The notes: generated by a model not told the origin, from the letters alone. DNA of 64,000 bases from Fusobacterium varium (GCA_002356455.1 AP017968.1:2170001-2234000); one strand, 5' to 3'; shown: positions 54,722 through 64,000, counted from the first letter of the stretch. Translations and numbers: made by a program.

Positions 54722-55054
54722 ATGAAAATTTTACCAATCTGTCTATTGTTTGTTTCTAACATATTTATGTCATTTGCATGGTATGGGCATTTGAAAAATA
54801 CCAAGAGTGCTTTGATGTTTGCAATAGCTTCAAGCTGGGGAATAGCATTTTTTGAATACTGCTTTTCTATTCCTGCTAACAGAATAGGGGCTCAATACTT
54901 CACTGTAGCTCAATTAAAAATCATACAGGAAGTGGTTACTCTTATAGTATTTTCAGGATTTTCAATATTATATTTAAAACAAGAATTTAAATTAAATTAT
55001 ATCTATGCATTTTTCTGCATGATAGGGGCTGTATATTTTATGTTCAAGAAATAA
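54722..55054 (+). CDS. DUF486/DMT-like small membrane protein
   Basis: One hundred and ten residues with four hydrophobic helices. The pattern (FMSFAWYGHLKNTKSA...WGIAFFEYCFSIPANRIG...FTVAQLKIIQEVVTLIVF) matches DUF486, a small relative of DMT transporters. AAAGGAG precedes the ATG. The OYE-family gene starts 25 bases downstream, so the two may be cotranscribed. Substrate unknown. Confidence 0.85.
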   Translation: MKILPICLLFVSNIFMSFAWYGHLKNTKSALMFAIASSWGIAFFEYCFSIPANRIGAQYFTVAQLKIIQEVVTLIVFSGFSILYLKQEFKLNYIYAFFCMIGAVYFMFKK

Positions 55055-55078
55055 AATGTAACATAAGGGGTGGCTTCA

Positions 55079-56140
55079 ATGAAAACTATTTTCGATAAAA
55101 CTAATCTTGCAAATCTCAAGTTAAAAAATAGACTTTTTAGAAGTGCTGTTTGGGAAAATCTTGCAGATAATGGTCACATGACAAAAGAGCTTTTTGATAT
55201 TTATGAAAATCTTGCTAAAGGGGGAGTAGGCAATATAATTACCAGTTTTTCATCAGTATTAAAAGATGATCTTCCTGCATCTAATATGCTTTGTATCTAT
55301 GATGATTCTTTTATAGATGACTATACTCTGCTTACTGAAAAAGTACATTCATATGGAGCAAATATTTTCCTTCAAATCGTTGCTGGTGGTTCACAGGGAA
55401 GAAATAATATAAACTCTGGCAAAACTATTTATGGTCCCAGTGCCCATAAAAATCCTATCACTGGCATAGAAGCTGTGGAAATGACACAGGAAGATATATG
55501 TAATTTAGTAGAAAAATTTAAAGAGGCAGCTGTGAGAGCAAAAAATAGTGGATTTGATGGCATACAGATACATGCTGCTCATGGATATCTTTTAAGCCAA
55601 TTCTTAAATCCTTTCTTTAATAAAAGAGAAGATGAATATGGTGGAGATGTAGATGGACGAGCAAGAATACTGATTGATGTATATCTTTCTATAAGAGAAG
55701 CTGTTGGAGATGACTTCATTGTTGGTATGAAAATAAATTGTGATGATTTTGAAGATGAAGGTCTTAACTTTGGTGAAAGTTCTTGGGTGTGTGAAAGACT
55801 TGCTATGATGGGACTTGATTTTATTGAAGTGAGTGGAGCTAATCCTTCAAGAACTATTTCTTCTCCTTCTGAAGAAAGTTATTTCAAAGTATTTGCCAAT
55901 ACTATAGCTCAAAATACTCAAATACCTACTTTATTGGTAGGAGGAAACAGAAGTATAGAAGGAATGGAGGAAATACTCAATAATTCTTCAATAGAATATT
56001 TTTCATTAGCCAGACCTTTTATTGCTGAACCTGATTTAGTGAAAAGGTGGGAAGAGGGGGATATTAGAAGATCAAAGTGTATCTCTTGCAACAAATGCCG
56101 TGTTCCTGATAAAAAAATAGAGTGTATTTTTAACAGATAA
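55079..56140 (+). CDS. NADH:flavin oxidoreductase, OYE family
   Basis: FMN-binding old yellow enzyme of about 353 residues that reduces activated double bonds. The start (FDKTNLANLKLKNRLFRSAVWENLADNG), GFDGIQIHAAHGYLLSQFLNP with the catalytic His pair, and LLVGGNRSIEGMEEIL near the phosphate-binding site are all present. A C-terminal CISCNKC motif remains, but the FAD/NAD part of 2,4-dienoyl-CoA reductase is absent. ATG at 55079 follows AAGGGGTGG; a GTG nine bases earlier would overlap that site. Confidence 0.88.
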   Translation: MKTIFDKTNLANLKLKNRLFRSAVWENLADNGHMTKELFDIYENLAKGGVGNIITSFSSVLKDDLPASNMLCIYDDSFIDDYTLLTEKVHSYGANIFLQIVAGGSQGRNNINSGKTIYGPSAHKNPITGIEAVEMTQEDICNLVEKFKEAAVRAKNSGFDGIQIHAAHGYLLSQFLNPFFNKREDEYGGDVDGRARILIDVYLSIREAVGDDFIVGMKINCDDFEDEGLNFGESSWVCERLAMMGLDFIEVSGANPSRTISSPSEESYFKVFANTIAQNTQIPTLLVGGNRSIEGMEEILNNSSIEYFSLARPFIAEPDLVKRWEEGDIRRSKCISCNKCRVPDKKIECIFNR

Positions 56141-56378
56141 ATATTAGAATGCATAATGCAAAGTGCTTTCTACTACTAAAAAATAAAAAATTATACTAAA
56201 CTTATTAAAGTTTTTGAACTATGCTGCTTTAAAAATAATAATGAAGCTTATAAAAATATATGCTATTGGGCTGTCAAATGAGTTTTTTAGATAAGCTGAA
56301 AAATTTAAGTTTTCATTGACAGTAGTGAAGTAGAACTATAATAAATATACTCAAATAATTTACCAATATATAGAAAAA

Positions 56379-58149
56379 GGGGCTGTTGCAAATTAGTGAT
56401 TGATAAACTAATTTGTGCAGCTTCTCTTATTTTTTATAAAAAAATAGAAATCTATTTTATAGATTTCTGCTAATTTATATTTTTATATTTATTTTTAAGT
56501 ATCAAAAAAAGAAGTAGATGATTTTTTATTTATCTAAGCTACTTTTAATGAGTGAAGTGTTGTTCCTAAGCGATTATTTATATTTCTGCTTAGATATCTG
56601 TTGAAGTTGTAAGCGATACAAAACAAACATATTTCTCTTAAAACACTTTTTTTACTTCGAACTTTTAATTTTCGCAATTTCATATCTTCTTTCAAAACTG
56701 CAAAAGCACCTTCTACTTGAATACTTCTGTTCATTCTTAATTGTTTTCCATAATTGCTTGATACATTCTCTTTTGATTTATTTGATAAAATTCTAAATCT
56801 CGCATTGTACTTAATTTTTTTGTTAGTTTCAGGATTCCAAAAATATTGAACTGTATTATTTTTGTTAGAGTATAGAAATTCTAATTCTAATCCATCTTTT
56901 CTAAATAGCTTATTTTCAGAATGATTATATATTAAATTTTCTACTCTGTTTAAATCATTTTTAAACTTTCTGATTTTAGATTTTTCAAAATATATTGGTT
57001 TTATGTATGAAGTATAGTCCATTTTTTCCAAATATTCATAATTTGAAATACTTTCATATCCTGCATCAGCTACAATATTTTTAATTTCTAAATTTTGAGA
57101 TGAAATTTTCTCTAAAAATGGAATCAAAGTTTTAGAATCAGAAGGGTTAGAAAAAATTTCATATGAAGAAATATATTCACTAATCACTCCTATTTGTAGA
57201 TTATATCCAGGTTTTAATTGACCATTTCTCATATGGTCATCTTTCATTCTCATAAAAGTAGCATCTATATCAGTTTTTGAATAGCTATTTCTACCATTAA
57301 GATTTTTAAAATGATTAGAATATTTTTGATACTTTTCTAAGTATTCTGCGCATAATTCTAAATACTTTTGCTCTTTAGATTTTCTCTTTCCTCTACCTTT
57401 GACTATTTGAAAATTCAAATTAGAAAGATATGAATATATTTCAAGGAAGTTGTCATATTGTAAGTTGAAATCATCATTAAAATTTGAAATTAATTCAAGA
57501 ATTTTTTCATCTAATCTAGTTCTATATTTCTCAATAGATTTTTTCCAAACAAATGTATATTTATTAGCATATGCTTCAATTTTAGTGCCATCAATATATA
57601 TTGTTTCAGTGGAAATATTTTCCATTTCAAAAATTTTTTCAACGAATTGTTCAAATAGATCTGGAAGAATATCTTCAGTTTTTACTAAGAATCTAGAAAT
57701 AGTAGAGTGATCAGGAATTTTAGAATCTTGTAAAAGAAACCTAAATTTAATATTTTCATGGCAAGCCATTTCTATATCTCTAGTAGAAGTTAAATTGCGC
57801 GAATAGGCATAAACAATGATAGAAAACATTCTGATAGGATGTACCTTTGTTTTGTAAGAAAATACTTGCATTAAACTACTAAAATCTAATCCCTCCAATA
57901 TTGAGCTAAGTTTTCTTACAGGATCATTATCAGAAATTTCATATTGTAAAAAGTTAAAAAGTTTAGGTTGATTTAATTGAAAAAAAATGTTATTATTAGT
58001 TGGTTTTTGCATAGGTATATTATATTAGAAATTTGAAAAAATTTTTAGTATTTTATACCTTTTTTTATTTAAAAAGAAAAAGCTGACAAGAAGAAAACTT
58101 CAAGTCAGCTTTTTTGATAATTGGGCTGTTTTAAATTTGCAACAGCCCC
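56379..58149 (-). mobile_element. IS1182-like insertion sequence, copy 3
   Basis: A 1771-bp copy with GGGGCTGTTGCAAATTAG at 56379 and AAATTTGCAACAGCCCC ending at 58149. Same orientation as copy 2. Flanking bases AAAA and TTTT give no target duplication. It lies between convergent genes, an OYE-family gene and a PEPCK-like gene. Confidence 0.9.
56534..58012 (-). CDS. IS1182-family transposase, copy 3
   Basis: Intact 492-residue DDE transposase. The N-terminus equals copy 1 (PTNNN, EISDNDPV, MQVFSYK) while the rest equals copy 2 (YESISNYEYLEKMDY, NHSENKLFRKDGLE), a mosaic pattern that suggests gene conversion or a sequential series of events. Same leaderless-looking start. Confidence 0.93.
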   Translation of the reverse strand: MQKPTNNNIFFQLNQPKLFNFLQYEISDNDPVRKLSSILEGLDFSSLMQVFSYKTKVHPIRMFSIIVYAYSRNLTSTRDIEMACHENIKFRFLLQDSKIPDHSTISRFLVKTEDILPDLFEQFVEKIFEMENISTETIYIDGTKIEAYANKYTFVWKKSIEKYRTRLDEKILELISNFNDDFNLQYDNFLEIYSYLSNLNFQIVKGRGKRKSKEQKYLELCAEYLEKYQKYSNHFKNLNGRNSYSKTDIDATFMRMKDDHMRNGQLKPGYNLQIGVISEYISSYEIFSNPSDSKTLIPFLEKISSQNLEIKNIVADAGYESISNYEYLEKMDYTSYIKPIYFEKSKIRKFKNDLNRVENLIYNHSENKLFRKDGLELEFLYSNKNNTVQYFWNPETNKKIKYNARFRILSNKSKENVSSNYGKQLRMNRSIQVEGAFAVLKEDMKLRKLKVRSKKSVLREICLFCIAYNFNRYLSRNINNRLGTTLHSLKVA

Positions 58150-58180
58150 TTTTTTATACTTTAAAATAAATCTTAGGAAG

Positions 58181-59908
58181 CTAATCTTTTATAAGATCAA
58201 ATAATTTTTGTGCAGCTCTTTTAGGACCATCTTTTTCATTTCCTTTTATTCCTAATTGAGTTCTAATCTGACCTACCTTTACACCCTTGTTAAACATATC
58301 TTCAAAAAACTTTTCTATAAGTATATCTGTTTTTGCTATGTTTTGTACAGGCCCAAATGGGTTGGCAAAATATGAATCTACTAAACCTTTTTCACTTGTA
58401 GTTCCCTTAGCCATTCTTTTTCCAGCTTTAAATACAGGTATAGCCTCTTCTGCTGAATTAAAAAATTCTATTTCCTCTCCCTCTTCGTAGTTATTTGCAT
58501 AGAGAAACATGTCTATAGGATAGCCTTTCATAATATCATTGTATGAAGCTATTGGTATAATTATTCTTGAATTTATCTTATCTGGATTCATAAAAATACT
58601 TCTATCTATCTCTTTATAAGCATATCCAGTATCCAGATCATCTAATCTTACAAAAGCTCCTATCTCTGTTCCATATGCTTTAGGACTGGTAATTTCATTT
58701 AATACAAATGTTCCCATATCATCAAAGATAACTTTCATATCTTTTACATATTTTTCACTGAGGGTTCTAAATGCTTCCAGACTTTCTGATTTTCCAGCTC
58801 CACTATCTCCCATAATGGCAATATTAAATGTCTTTCCATTTTTCATAACAATATTTACCATAGCACCATGTATTGGAAGTTTTCCCTTTTCTATCATTCT
58901 TATATTGTGAAGTGTTAATATCATTTTTTTCATGTATCCAAAATAATCTATATCTTCATTATAGTTTGCATATCCTATTATCATATTATTTTCTCTATCA
59001 TTATAAAATACAGTTTTCATTTCATTTTCAAAATCTTTTACACCATAGATATATAATATATCTGGTCTTCTGTTCATGTATTCTTCTTCTCTAGCTAATT
59101 CAAAAAGATTACACAATGCTATTCCCTGTGACATAAAATATCTGTTGAAGTATATAAAAGCCAGTGAATCTCCTACTTTAGCTGGATAGCAAAACCAGTT
59201 TTCAGTATTTATACAGATATCCTTAAAAGGATTTTCCTTTACTTCCTGAAATATTCCTGTTCTTGTATTTCTCTTAGGGTATGTTATAAATGGAGGCTGC
59301 AATATAATAGTTTCTATAAAAGGTATCTTCTCTAAAAATGAATATTCAGATGGACAGCTTCTTTTAGTATCATTTAATATTATTCCTGCATTTATTCCTG
59401 CACTCAATTGTCTGTAGACTCTGTGTTTATATCCCATTACAGCTTCTTCTATCTGTCTGTATGTGCTCAGTATCAAATTTTTAAAGTTGTTTATAGCTTC
59501 AATAAAATTAACATTCTGCAGTCCTTCTCCTCTTTTAGTATTTCTTACTACTGCATATCTTTCAAATTTTCTCCAGAAAGTATAAAGTCTTTCTATAAAT
59601 TCTACCAATACATCTCTATTTTCTAAAAGTTTAGCATATTTCTCATCTAATGTAGCTATTTCTTCTGCTTCTAAAACTATGAGAAGTTTAAAGAATTTTG
59701 TTATTACTTCTGAGAGATTATCATCTATATTGCATCTTTCTTTTATATATATATAAACTGGAACTTCTTTTCTTTCCAATTTTTCTAAAAATGCTGTCAT
59801 AATTCTTTTAAATCCATCACTATCCAACAGAGATTCCGCATTATTACAATATTTTATTGTAAAGTTTACAGTTATACTGTTTCTGTTGATAGTCGCTTCT
59901 TGTCTCAT
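58181..59908 (-). CDS. PEPCK/HPr-kinase-like P-loop protein
   Basis: Cytoplasmic protein of 575 residues. The first 330 residues match nothing I recognise. The C-terminal part resembles the nucleotide-binding domain of ATP-dependent PEP carboxykinase and HPr kinase: FNIAIMGDSGAGKSESLEAF as the P-loop (GDSGxGKSE as in HPr kinase), VIFDDMGTF as the second metal site, DMFLYANNYEEGEEIEFF, and KRMAKGTTSEKG then YFANPFGP, which follow the PEPCK order (ADAFG...GYTAKVAGTERG...FGAPF). Kinase or phosphotransfer activity is plausible but substrate is unknown. The start follows TAGGAGGAAAAA. Confidence 0.65.
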   Translation of the reverse strand: MRQEATINRNSITVNFTIKYCNNAESLLDSDGFKRIMTAFLEKLERKEVPVYIYIKERCNIDDNLSEVITKFFKLLIVLEAEEIATLDEKYAKLLENRDVLVEFIERLYTFWRKFERYAVVRNTKRGEGLQNVNFIEAINNFKNLILSTYRQIEEAVMGYKHRVYRQLSAGINAGIILNDTKRSCPSEYSFLEKIPFIETIILQPPFITYPKRNTRTGIFQEVKENPFKDICINTENWFCYPAKVGDSLAFIYFNRYFMSQGIALCNLFELAREEEYMNRRPDILYIYGVKDFENEMKTVFYNDRENNMIIGYANYNEDIDYFGYMKKMILTLHNIRMIEKGKLPIHGAMVNIVMKNGKTFNIAIMGDSGAGKSESLEAFRTLSEKYVKDMKVIFDDMGTFVLNEITSPKAYGTEIGAFVRLDDLDTGYAYKEIDRSIFMNPDKINSRIIIPIASYNDIMKGYPIDMFLYANNYEEGEEIEFFNSAEEAIPVFKAGKRMAKGTTSEKGLVDSYFANPFGPVQNIAKTDILIEKFFEDMFNKGVKVGQIRTQLGIKGNEKDGPKRAAQKLFDLIKD

Positions 59909-60122
59909 TTTTTCCTCCTAAAATGTCTTCTTTTAATTTATTCATAGGTATAAATTATCATCTTTTTCAAAATATGTCAATATATTTTTGCAAAATATTT
60001 TTTATTTTTATTAAAAATGATAATTTATTTTTATATTTGAAAAATAAAAGGAATTTAACTTTATTTATAGTAACATATGATATATAATATTTTTATAATT
60101 ATTAAAATGGAGGTTTTTTTTT

Positions 60123-60524
60123 ATGGGATTTTTTAAAGAATTTAAAGAGTTTGCAGTACGTGGAAATGTGCTGGATATGGCAGTTGGAGTAATCATAGGT
60201 GGAGCTTTTGGGAAAATAGTTTCAAGCATGGTTAATGATATCATTATGCCTTTAATAGGTATAATAACTGGTAGGATAGATATTTCATCTCTTGCTTTGA
60301 CAATTCCTTCTCCTGTTAATGATGCAGAACCTATTATGCTTAAATATGGAATGTTTTTACAAAATACTCTTGATTTTATAATAATTGTTTTCTGTATATT
60401 TATTTTTATTAAATTTATAAACAACTTTAAAAAGAAAAAAGAAGAAGCTCCAGCAACACCCCCTGCTCCTTCTGCAGAAGAAGTTTTACTTACTGAAATC
60501 AGAGATTTACTAAAAAATAAATAA
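60123..60524 (+). CDS. mscL: Large-conductance mechanosensitive channel
   Basis: Pressure-release channel of the inner membrane, 133 residues. The N-terminus ([46 protein letters not shown]) is the highly conserved MscL gate helix; a second helix ([15 protein letters not shown]) and a basic then acidic cytoplasmic tail with [12 protein letters not shown] follow. GGAGG lies upstream. Monocistronic. Confidence 0.95.
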   Translation: MGFFKEFKEFAVRGNVLDMAVGVIIGGAFGKIVSSMVNDIIMPLIGIITGRIDISSLALTIPSPVNDAEPIMLKYGMFLQNTLDFIIIVFCIFIFIKFINNFKKKKEEAPATPPAPSAEEVLLTEIRDLLKNK

Positions 60525-60579
60525 TATTACAGATAGAATTTTACTGTGATATCAATATGAACACTTCTAGGGGGCGATT

Positions 60580-60924
60580 ATGAAAAAAGTAAAAATCACT
60601 GTTTTAAAAACTACACTTGATAAAGACCTTGCTTCAGAATATGGAGCAGAAGGCTTAACAGCTTGTCCAATGTTAGAAGCTGGTCAGATTTTTTATGCTG
60701 ATTATGCAAAGCCTGATAAATTTTGTGATGAAGCATGGAAAGCTATTTATCAATATGCTTTTGCATTAGCTCATGGTACTGGAGATAATGTTTTCTATTA
60801 TGGAGACTGGATAAAAAAACCAGGAGTTGCTATATGCAGTTGTAATGATGGTTTACGTCCTGTCATTTTCAAATTGGAAGCAACTAACGAAGAATCACAG
60901 ATAGATTATGAACCAGTTAGATAA
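60580..60924 (+). CDS. TIGR04076-family protein
   Basis: One hundred and fourteen residues with the TIGR04076 layout: VKITVLKTTLDKDL at the start, CPMLEAGQIF, and CDEAWKAIYQYAFALAHG in the middle, then GVAICSCNDGLRPVIFKL. Cys residues are conserved in this family, whose function is unknown. A GGGGGCG site precedes the ATG. Confidence 0.8.
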   Translation: MKKVKITVLKTTLDKDLASEYGAEGLTACPMLEAGQIFYADYAKPDKFCDEAWKAIYQYAFALAHGTGDNVFYYGDWIKKPGVAICSCNDGLRPVIFKLEATNEESQIDYEPVR

Positions 60925-61109
60925 AATCAAAAAATAAAATAGGGTGGCTTATAAAAATAAATGTTCTCAGAAATTTATCAATTTGATTGTTAAAAATATT
61001 TAATTGCTGTGAGCTTATTAAAAAATATTGCATCTATTATATTTTATATACTTTATTAATTATTAAATTTAACCATCCTTATTTTTACTCTAAATTTATA
61101 AAATAAAAA

Positions 61110-61156
61110 TAGCTGTATCTAAATATCTTTTTTTCTTAATATTTAAGATACAGCTA
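61110..61156. terminator. Terminator beyond decayed HU-like genes
   Basis: TAGCTGTATCT-AAATAT pairs with ATATTTAAGATACAGCTA. On the minus strand it is followed by TTTTTATTTT, so it ends the operon of the second autotransporter; it could also stop plus-strand transcription. Confidence 0.7.
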
Positions 61157-61198
61157 AAATATTTATTGCTTTATTCCATTGCTATTTTTTTAGACATT

Positions 61199-61440
61199 TT
61201 AAATTTTAATCTTTAAAGGATATGTCTTCATAAGTTCTTTTGTCACTGGATTTGATACTGTTCTTGGTTTTCTTTCTACTATTTCAAATATACCCTTTCC
61301 TGCAAATTTCACTTTTTTATCTTTAAGTAATGCTTCTTCCAATACTATTAAAAAAAGTTCTATATCTTTTTCTGCTTTGCTTAAAGTAATAGTTTTTCTG
61401 CTTATTTCTGATATATTCTGCTCAATCTCTTTTTATTCAC
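61199..61440 (-). pseudogene. Decayed HU-like gene (second of pair)
   Basis: Remains of a homologue of the HU-like gene at 10999-11271. The N-terminal residues NKKRLSRIY are read in one frame from GTG 61440. The rest is in another frame, ISEISRKTITLSKAEKDIEL, then FAGKGIFEIVERKPRTVSNP, VTKELMKTYPLK and a stop at 61199. The join lacks one frame; the C-terminal segment after the arm is also shortened. The NP arm tip is kept. An overlap with the preceding pseudogene is no longer visible. Confidence 0.7.
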
Positions 61441-61468
61441 ATTTTTCACCACTTTCATTTATCAATCT

Positions 61469-61686
61469 TTATCCAATTTTAAAACTTATTATTCTTTCAG
61501 ATTGAGTGTAACTTGATTCTGCCTGTTTTGGTACTATTACTTTTCTTAATTTTACATTCTTTTTTTAAAGTTCTCCAATTTTTTAAGGAAAAGATTACAA
61601 AACAAATCTATTTTCTCATTTATTTTTTTATAATTTTTAACTCTTATTTTCTTTTTATAAAATTTAATAAAAATCAATTCTCTCAT
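61469..61686 (-). pseudogene. Decayed HU-like gene (first of pair)
   Basis: Remains of a homologue of the HU-like gene at 11264-11557. ATG at 61686 starts FIKFYKKKIRVKNYKKINEKIDLF (compare FIRFYKKRNGLKNQQEVKEKIDLF), which ends at a stop. The segment NWRTLKKE is in the second frame and VIVPKQAESSYTQSERIISF in the third, ending at 61469. At least two frameshifts are needed. It lies 34 bases after the second autotransporter, the same place as in the intact cassette. Confidence 0.7.
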
Positions 61687-61720
61687 ATCTAAATCTTTGT
61701 TCTAAAACTTAATAAAACAA

Positions 61721-64000
61721 TTAAAACTTATAACCCAGTCCTGTTCCTACTATCCATTCACCTTTAGTCTTATTCTTTCCAGATTGATTATGTGAATCTC
61801 TTTCTATTGCATAACTTCCTTTTACATCAAACAAGATTCCATTTTCCAGTTCAAGTGTATATTTAGCATTTAATCCTAAGCTGTGTTCATTCTTATGAGC
61901 TACTAAGATATCGAAGTCGCTTCCACCTTTAAATCTTCCTGTGATATATTCTTCATCTGCGCCATTAAGCAGTCTTGTATAGCTTGCCCCAACTGATAAT
62001 GTACTCTTTCCTTTTTCATGTGGTATCACTTTTTTAAGATCTAATCCCACTTTGGCTGATGTATAATCAAATGATTTTGAATCTGTTTCTATTGCTAGAG
62101 TTTTATTTTCCTCATCTGCTCCATCCTGTTTTACATATGTATATGATAGAGTTGCATAAGGCTCTAAGTATAGATTATCTTCAATACTATAAAAGTATCT
62201 TCCATTTAAGTAGATGTCATAAGATATATCATTGTAATTATCTGAATATTTCATTACTGGCTCTGCGATATCAGAAGCCACATTATTTATGGCTAATCTA
62301 TCGACATCATAATTTCCATATTGAAATCCCATTCCTGCTGTTACTTTTAGATTTCCAATATGCTTTTTAGTATATCCTCCAATATACATTGCATTTCCCT
62401 CTGCTTTTGAACCATTAGACAAGTCAGATTTAAGTTTATTCCCTCCAACTGCCACTCCAGCTTTAAAATCATCAGATACTCCATATTCTCCAAGCATATA
62501 TGTTCCTGTGATTTTTGTATCTGCGTCTATATCAGAACTTCCTATATCATAAGTATAATATCCTTTTCCATAGTATGTATTTTTAGTTCCTCCATCTATA
62601 TGAGTAAATCCGCCATATATCATCCATTTTCCTGTATCTGCTTTAAACAAATTTTCAGTAATTATATCTCTGAATATTCCCATTGATTTTCTTGATAATT
62701 CAGAACTGTAAGAATATGGATTTCCTGTATAGATATCATTAAGATATCCTAAGAGAGCTGAAAGATTCTCCTGACTCACAACATTAAAATATTTTATTTG
62801 ATCTGTTGAAAGTATTCCTTTATATACCTTATTAAGCTGATAATAATTTATGTCATCTGGATAGGGCATTGTTGGCAGTTCTTTCTTTGCTTTTATTAGA
62901 ACATCTTCTGAGGAAAGCTTCTCAATATCATGAAGAAGGGATAAACTGTCTAATGTTATATCTGAAGAATAATTTATTTCATTTCCTTTTATTGAATCTG
63001 TTAATTCTGTTTTACCAAAATTCACTATACTTCCATCAGATAATTTTCCTACATCTAAAAGCAGTTTTCCTCCGTTTGAAGCTATACTTCCAGTATTGTC
63101 ATACAATGCATGTCCAATAATTTTATTGTTATTTTTTTCTGTACCATCTATTTTAAGTACAAGAACACTTCCATTTTCTAAAGTTATGTTTCCTAATTCT
63201 GCTGTCAGTTTTTCCTCAACAACACTTAAATCATTTTTAACTACATGTGTTTTATCAGATATTGTTACATTTCCATGTATTGATGTTTCATCAAATCCTT
63301 TTATATTATTAGAAATATTTATTTCAGCTTTTACTGTTTCTTTTGTTATATTTTGTTTCCCCAAAACAAGAGAAGAAGTGCCTGTTCCTGACAAAATTTC
63401 CCCATTTATTATTGTCCCATCAGATATTGCAAGCTTGTTATCTCCATCTCCTAAATCAATATCTCCATTTATTACTGTATTTATTTTTTCAATGCTTCCA
63501 TCTTTAAACTTTATTTCCCCAGATTCCAAAATCAGCTCATCATTTTGAGAATCTCCCTTAATAGCTATTCCACTATTATCTAATCCCCCATTGATAACAC
63601 TTCCAGAAATAGTCAAGGAATTCTCTCCACTATCATCAAATTTTATTGCTGATGTATAAGCATTTACTACAGAACCTTCTATTGCCTTTCCTGTTCCTGA
63701 TATTAAGATTGTATCTGTTATTCCATTTACTATAGAATTCTCATAACTATTTTCTGAAAAACTATTACTGCTATCTGCTGATGTAACAGCATTCTTGACC
63801 TTCATTTCTCTTTCCTTAGAAAACATCTTTACATCTATATCTTCACTTCCAATATATCTATATGAAACATCGTATTTCCCATCAGATTTAACTTTAAACA
63901 CAATACCATAATTCTTAATTTCAGGATCTCCTGTTCCAGCATTATTTATCGTTACCCTGTCAACTGGAGAAGTTGCATCATTTTGATTTAATAACAAGCC
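61721..64000 (-). CDS. Autotransporter, C-terminal part (runs off window)
   Basis: At least 758 residues of a type Va autotransporter whose N-terminus is beyond the window. The visible passenger has the same modules as the first one (NGGLDNSGIAIKGDSQND..., VINGDIDLGDGDNKL, KIDGTEKNNNKIIGHALYDNTG) but lacks GNGIYAYS repeats in the visible part. The beta-domain (about the last 300 residues, from FKADTGKWMIYGG to GTGLGYKF) is about 90 percent identical by eye to that of the first autotransporter, pointing to duplication or gene conversion. Followed by two HU-like pseudogenes. Confidence 0.9.
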   Translation of the reverse strand, partial: GLLLNQNDATSPVDRVTINNAGTGDPEIKNYGIVFKVKSDGKYDVSYRYIGSEDIDVKMFSKEREMKVKNAVTSADSSNSFSENSYENSIVNGITDTILISGTGKAIEGSVVNAYTSAIKFDDSGENSLTISGSVINGGLDNSGIAIKGDSQNDELILESGEIKFKDGSIEKINTVINGDIDLGDGDNKLAISDGTIINGEILSGTGTSSLVLGKQNITKETVKAEINISNNIKGFDETSIHGNVTISDKTHVVKNDLSVVEEKLTAELGNITLENGSVLVLKIDGTEKNNNKIIGHALYDNTGSIASNGGKLLLDVGKLSDGSIVNFGKTELTDSIKGNEINYSSDITLDSLSLLHDIEKLSSEDVLIKAKKELPTMPYPDDINYYQLNKVYKGILSTDQIKYFNVVSQENLSALLGYLNDIYTGNPYSYSSELSRKSMGIFRDIITENLFKADTGKWMIYGGFTHIDGGTKNTYYGKGYYTYDIGSSDIDADTKITGTYMLGEYGVSDDFKAGVAVGGNKLKSDLSNGSKAEGNAMYIGGYTKKHIGNLKVTAGMGFQYGNYDVDRLAINNVASDIAEPVMKYSDNYNDISYDIYLNGRYFYSIEDNLYLEPYATLSYTYVKQDGADEENKTLAIETDSKSFDYTSAKVGLDLKKVIPHEKGKSTLSVGASYTRLLNGADEEYITGRFKGGSDFDILVAHKNEHSLGLNAKYTLELENGILFDVKGSYAIERDSHNQSGKNKTKGEWIVGTGLGYKF

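Noticed and set aside
60065-60424. Minus-strand frame opposite mscL
   Set aside because: mscL is unmistakable on the plus strand; the antisense frame has no support.

Overview
The window is about 64 kb of very AT-rich chromosome from a Gram-negative anaerobe that is almost certainly a Fusobacterium. The evidence is a FadA-like small adhesin, type V autotransporters with a fusobacterial-type N-terminus (MIKEIEKTLKRYLKG...), periplasmic-style leader peptides, an orphan [FeFe]-hydrogenase maturase HydE, and Shine-Dalgarno-rich genes with many hairpin/T-run terminators. The species cannot be fixed from the sequence; the metabolic content would suit the F. varium/ulcerans group, but that is inference.

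Layout. 1-8.4 kb: a NagE-type PTS permease, a FadA-family adhesin, an IS91-family transposase broken by one in-frame TGA, a SAP-domain membrane-anchored protein, a YwqK/MORN-repeat lipoprotein, an NhaC-family antiporter, a SigH-like sigma factor and a small gene with a 9-A tract at its start. 8.4-21.7 kb is the accessory core. Two inverted copies of a 1771-bp IS1182-like element flank a zinc-ribbon gene, a giant autotransporter followed in operon by two HU-like DNA-binding proteins, a 1-kb gene-free stretch with a 185-bp inverted-repeat element, a deleted SPFH (HflC-like) pseudogene, aquaporin, and two small unknown genes. 22-25.5 kb: a DUF4240 gene and an arsenic operon (ArsR, ArsP-type permease, CxxC thioredoxin-like protein, ArsC). 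26-37 kb: tRNA-Leu(GAG), cold-shock protein, cell-wall hydrolases, a canonical HU, HydE, an EamA transporter, NUDIX and SpoU enzymes, a degenerate UbiB-like kinase, PotD and DnaN. 37-48.5 kb: a MATE-AddB-AddA-GrpB operon, a second MATE, a META-domain lipoprotein, a PHP phosphatase and a secreted cystatin-like protein. 48.8-54.5 kb: a complete ribose operon rbsR-K-D-A-C-B with a visible promoter and LacI-type operator. 54.7-64 kb: DMT and OYE-family genes, the third IS copy, a PEPCK-like P-loop protein, MscL, a TIGR04076 protein and a second autotransporter. That autotransporter runs off the window end, and its two downstream HU-like genes are both frameshifted.

The most interesting arrangement is the autotransporter-HU-HU cassette. 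It is intact at 10999-15793, with translational overlap of the two HU-like genes, and is present again in decayed form at 61199-64000. Two dissimilar HU-like proteins tied to a surface autotransporter are unusual enough to suggest a functional module. Other notable items are the three IS copies that all sit between convergent genes, the secreted cystatin-like inhibitor, the PEPCK/HPr-kinase-like fusion, and three small membrane-protein genes with strong ribosome binding sites.
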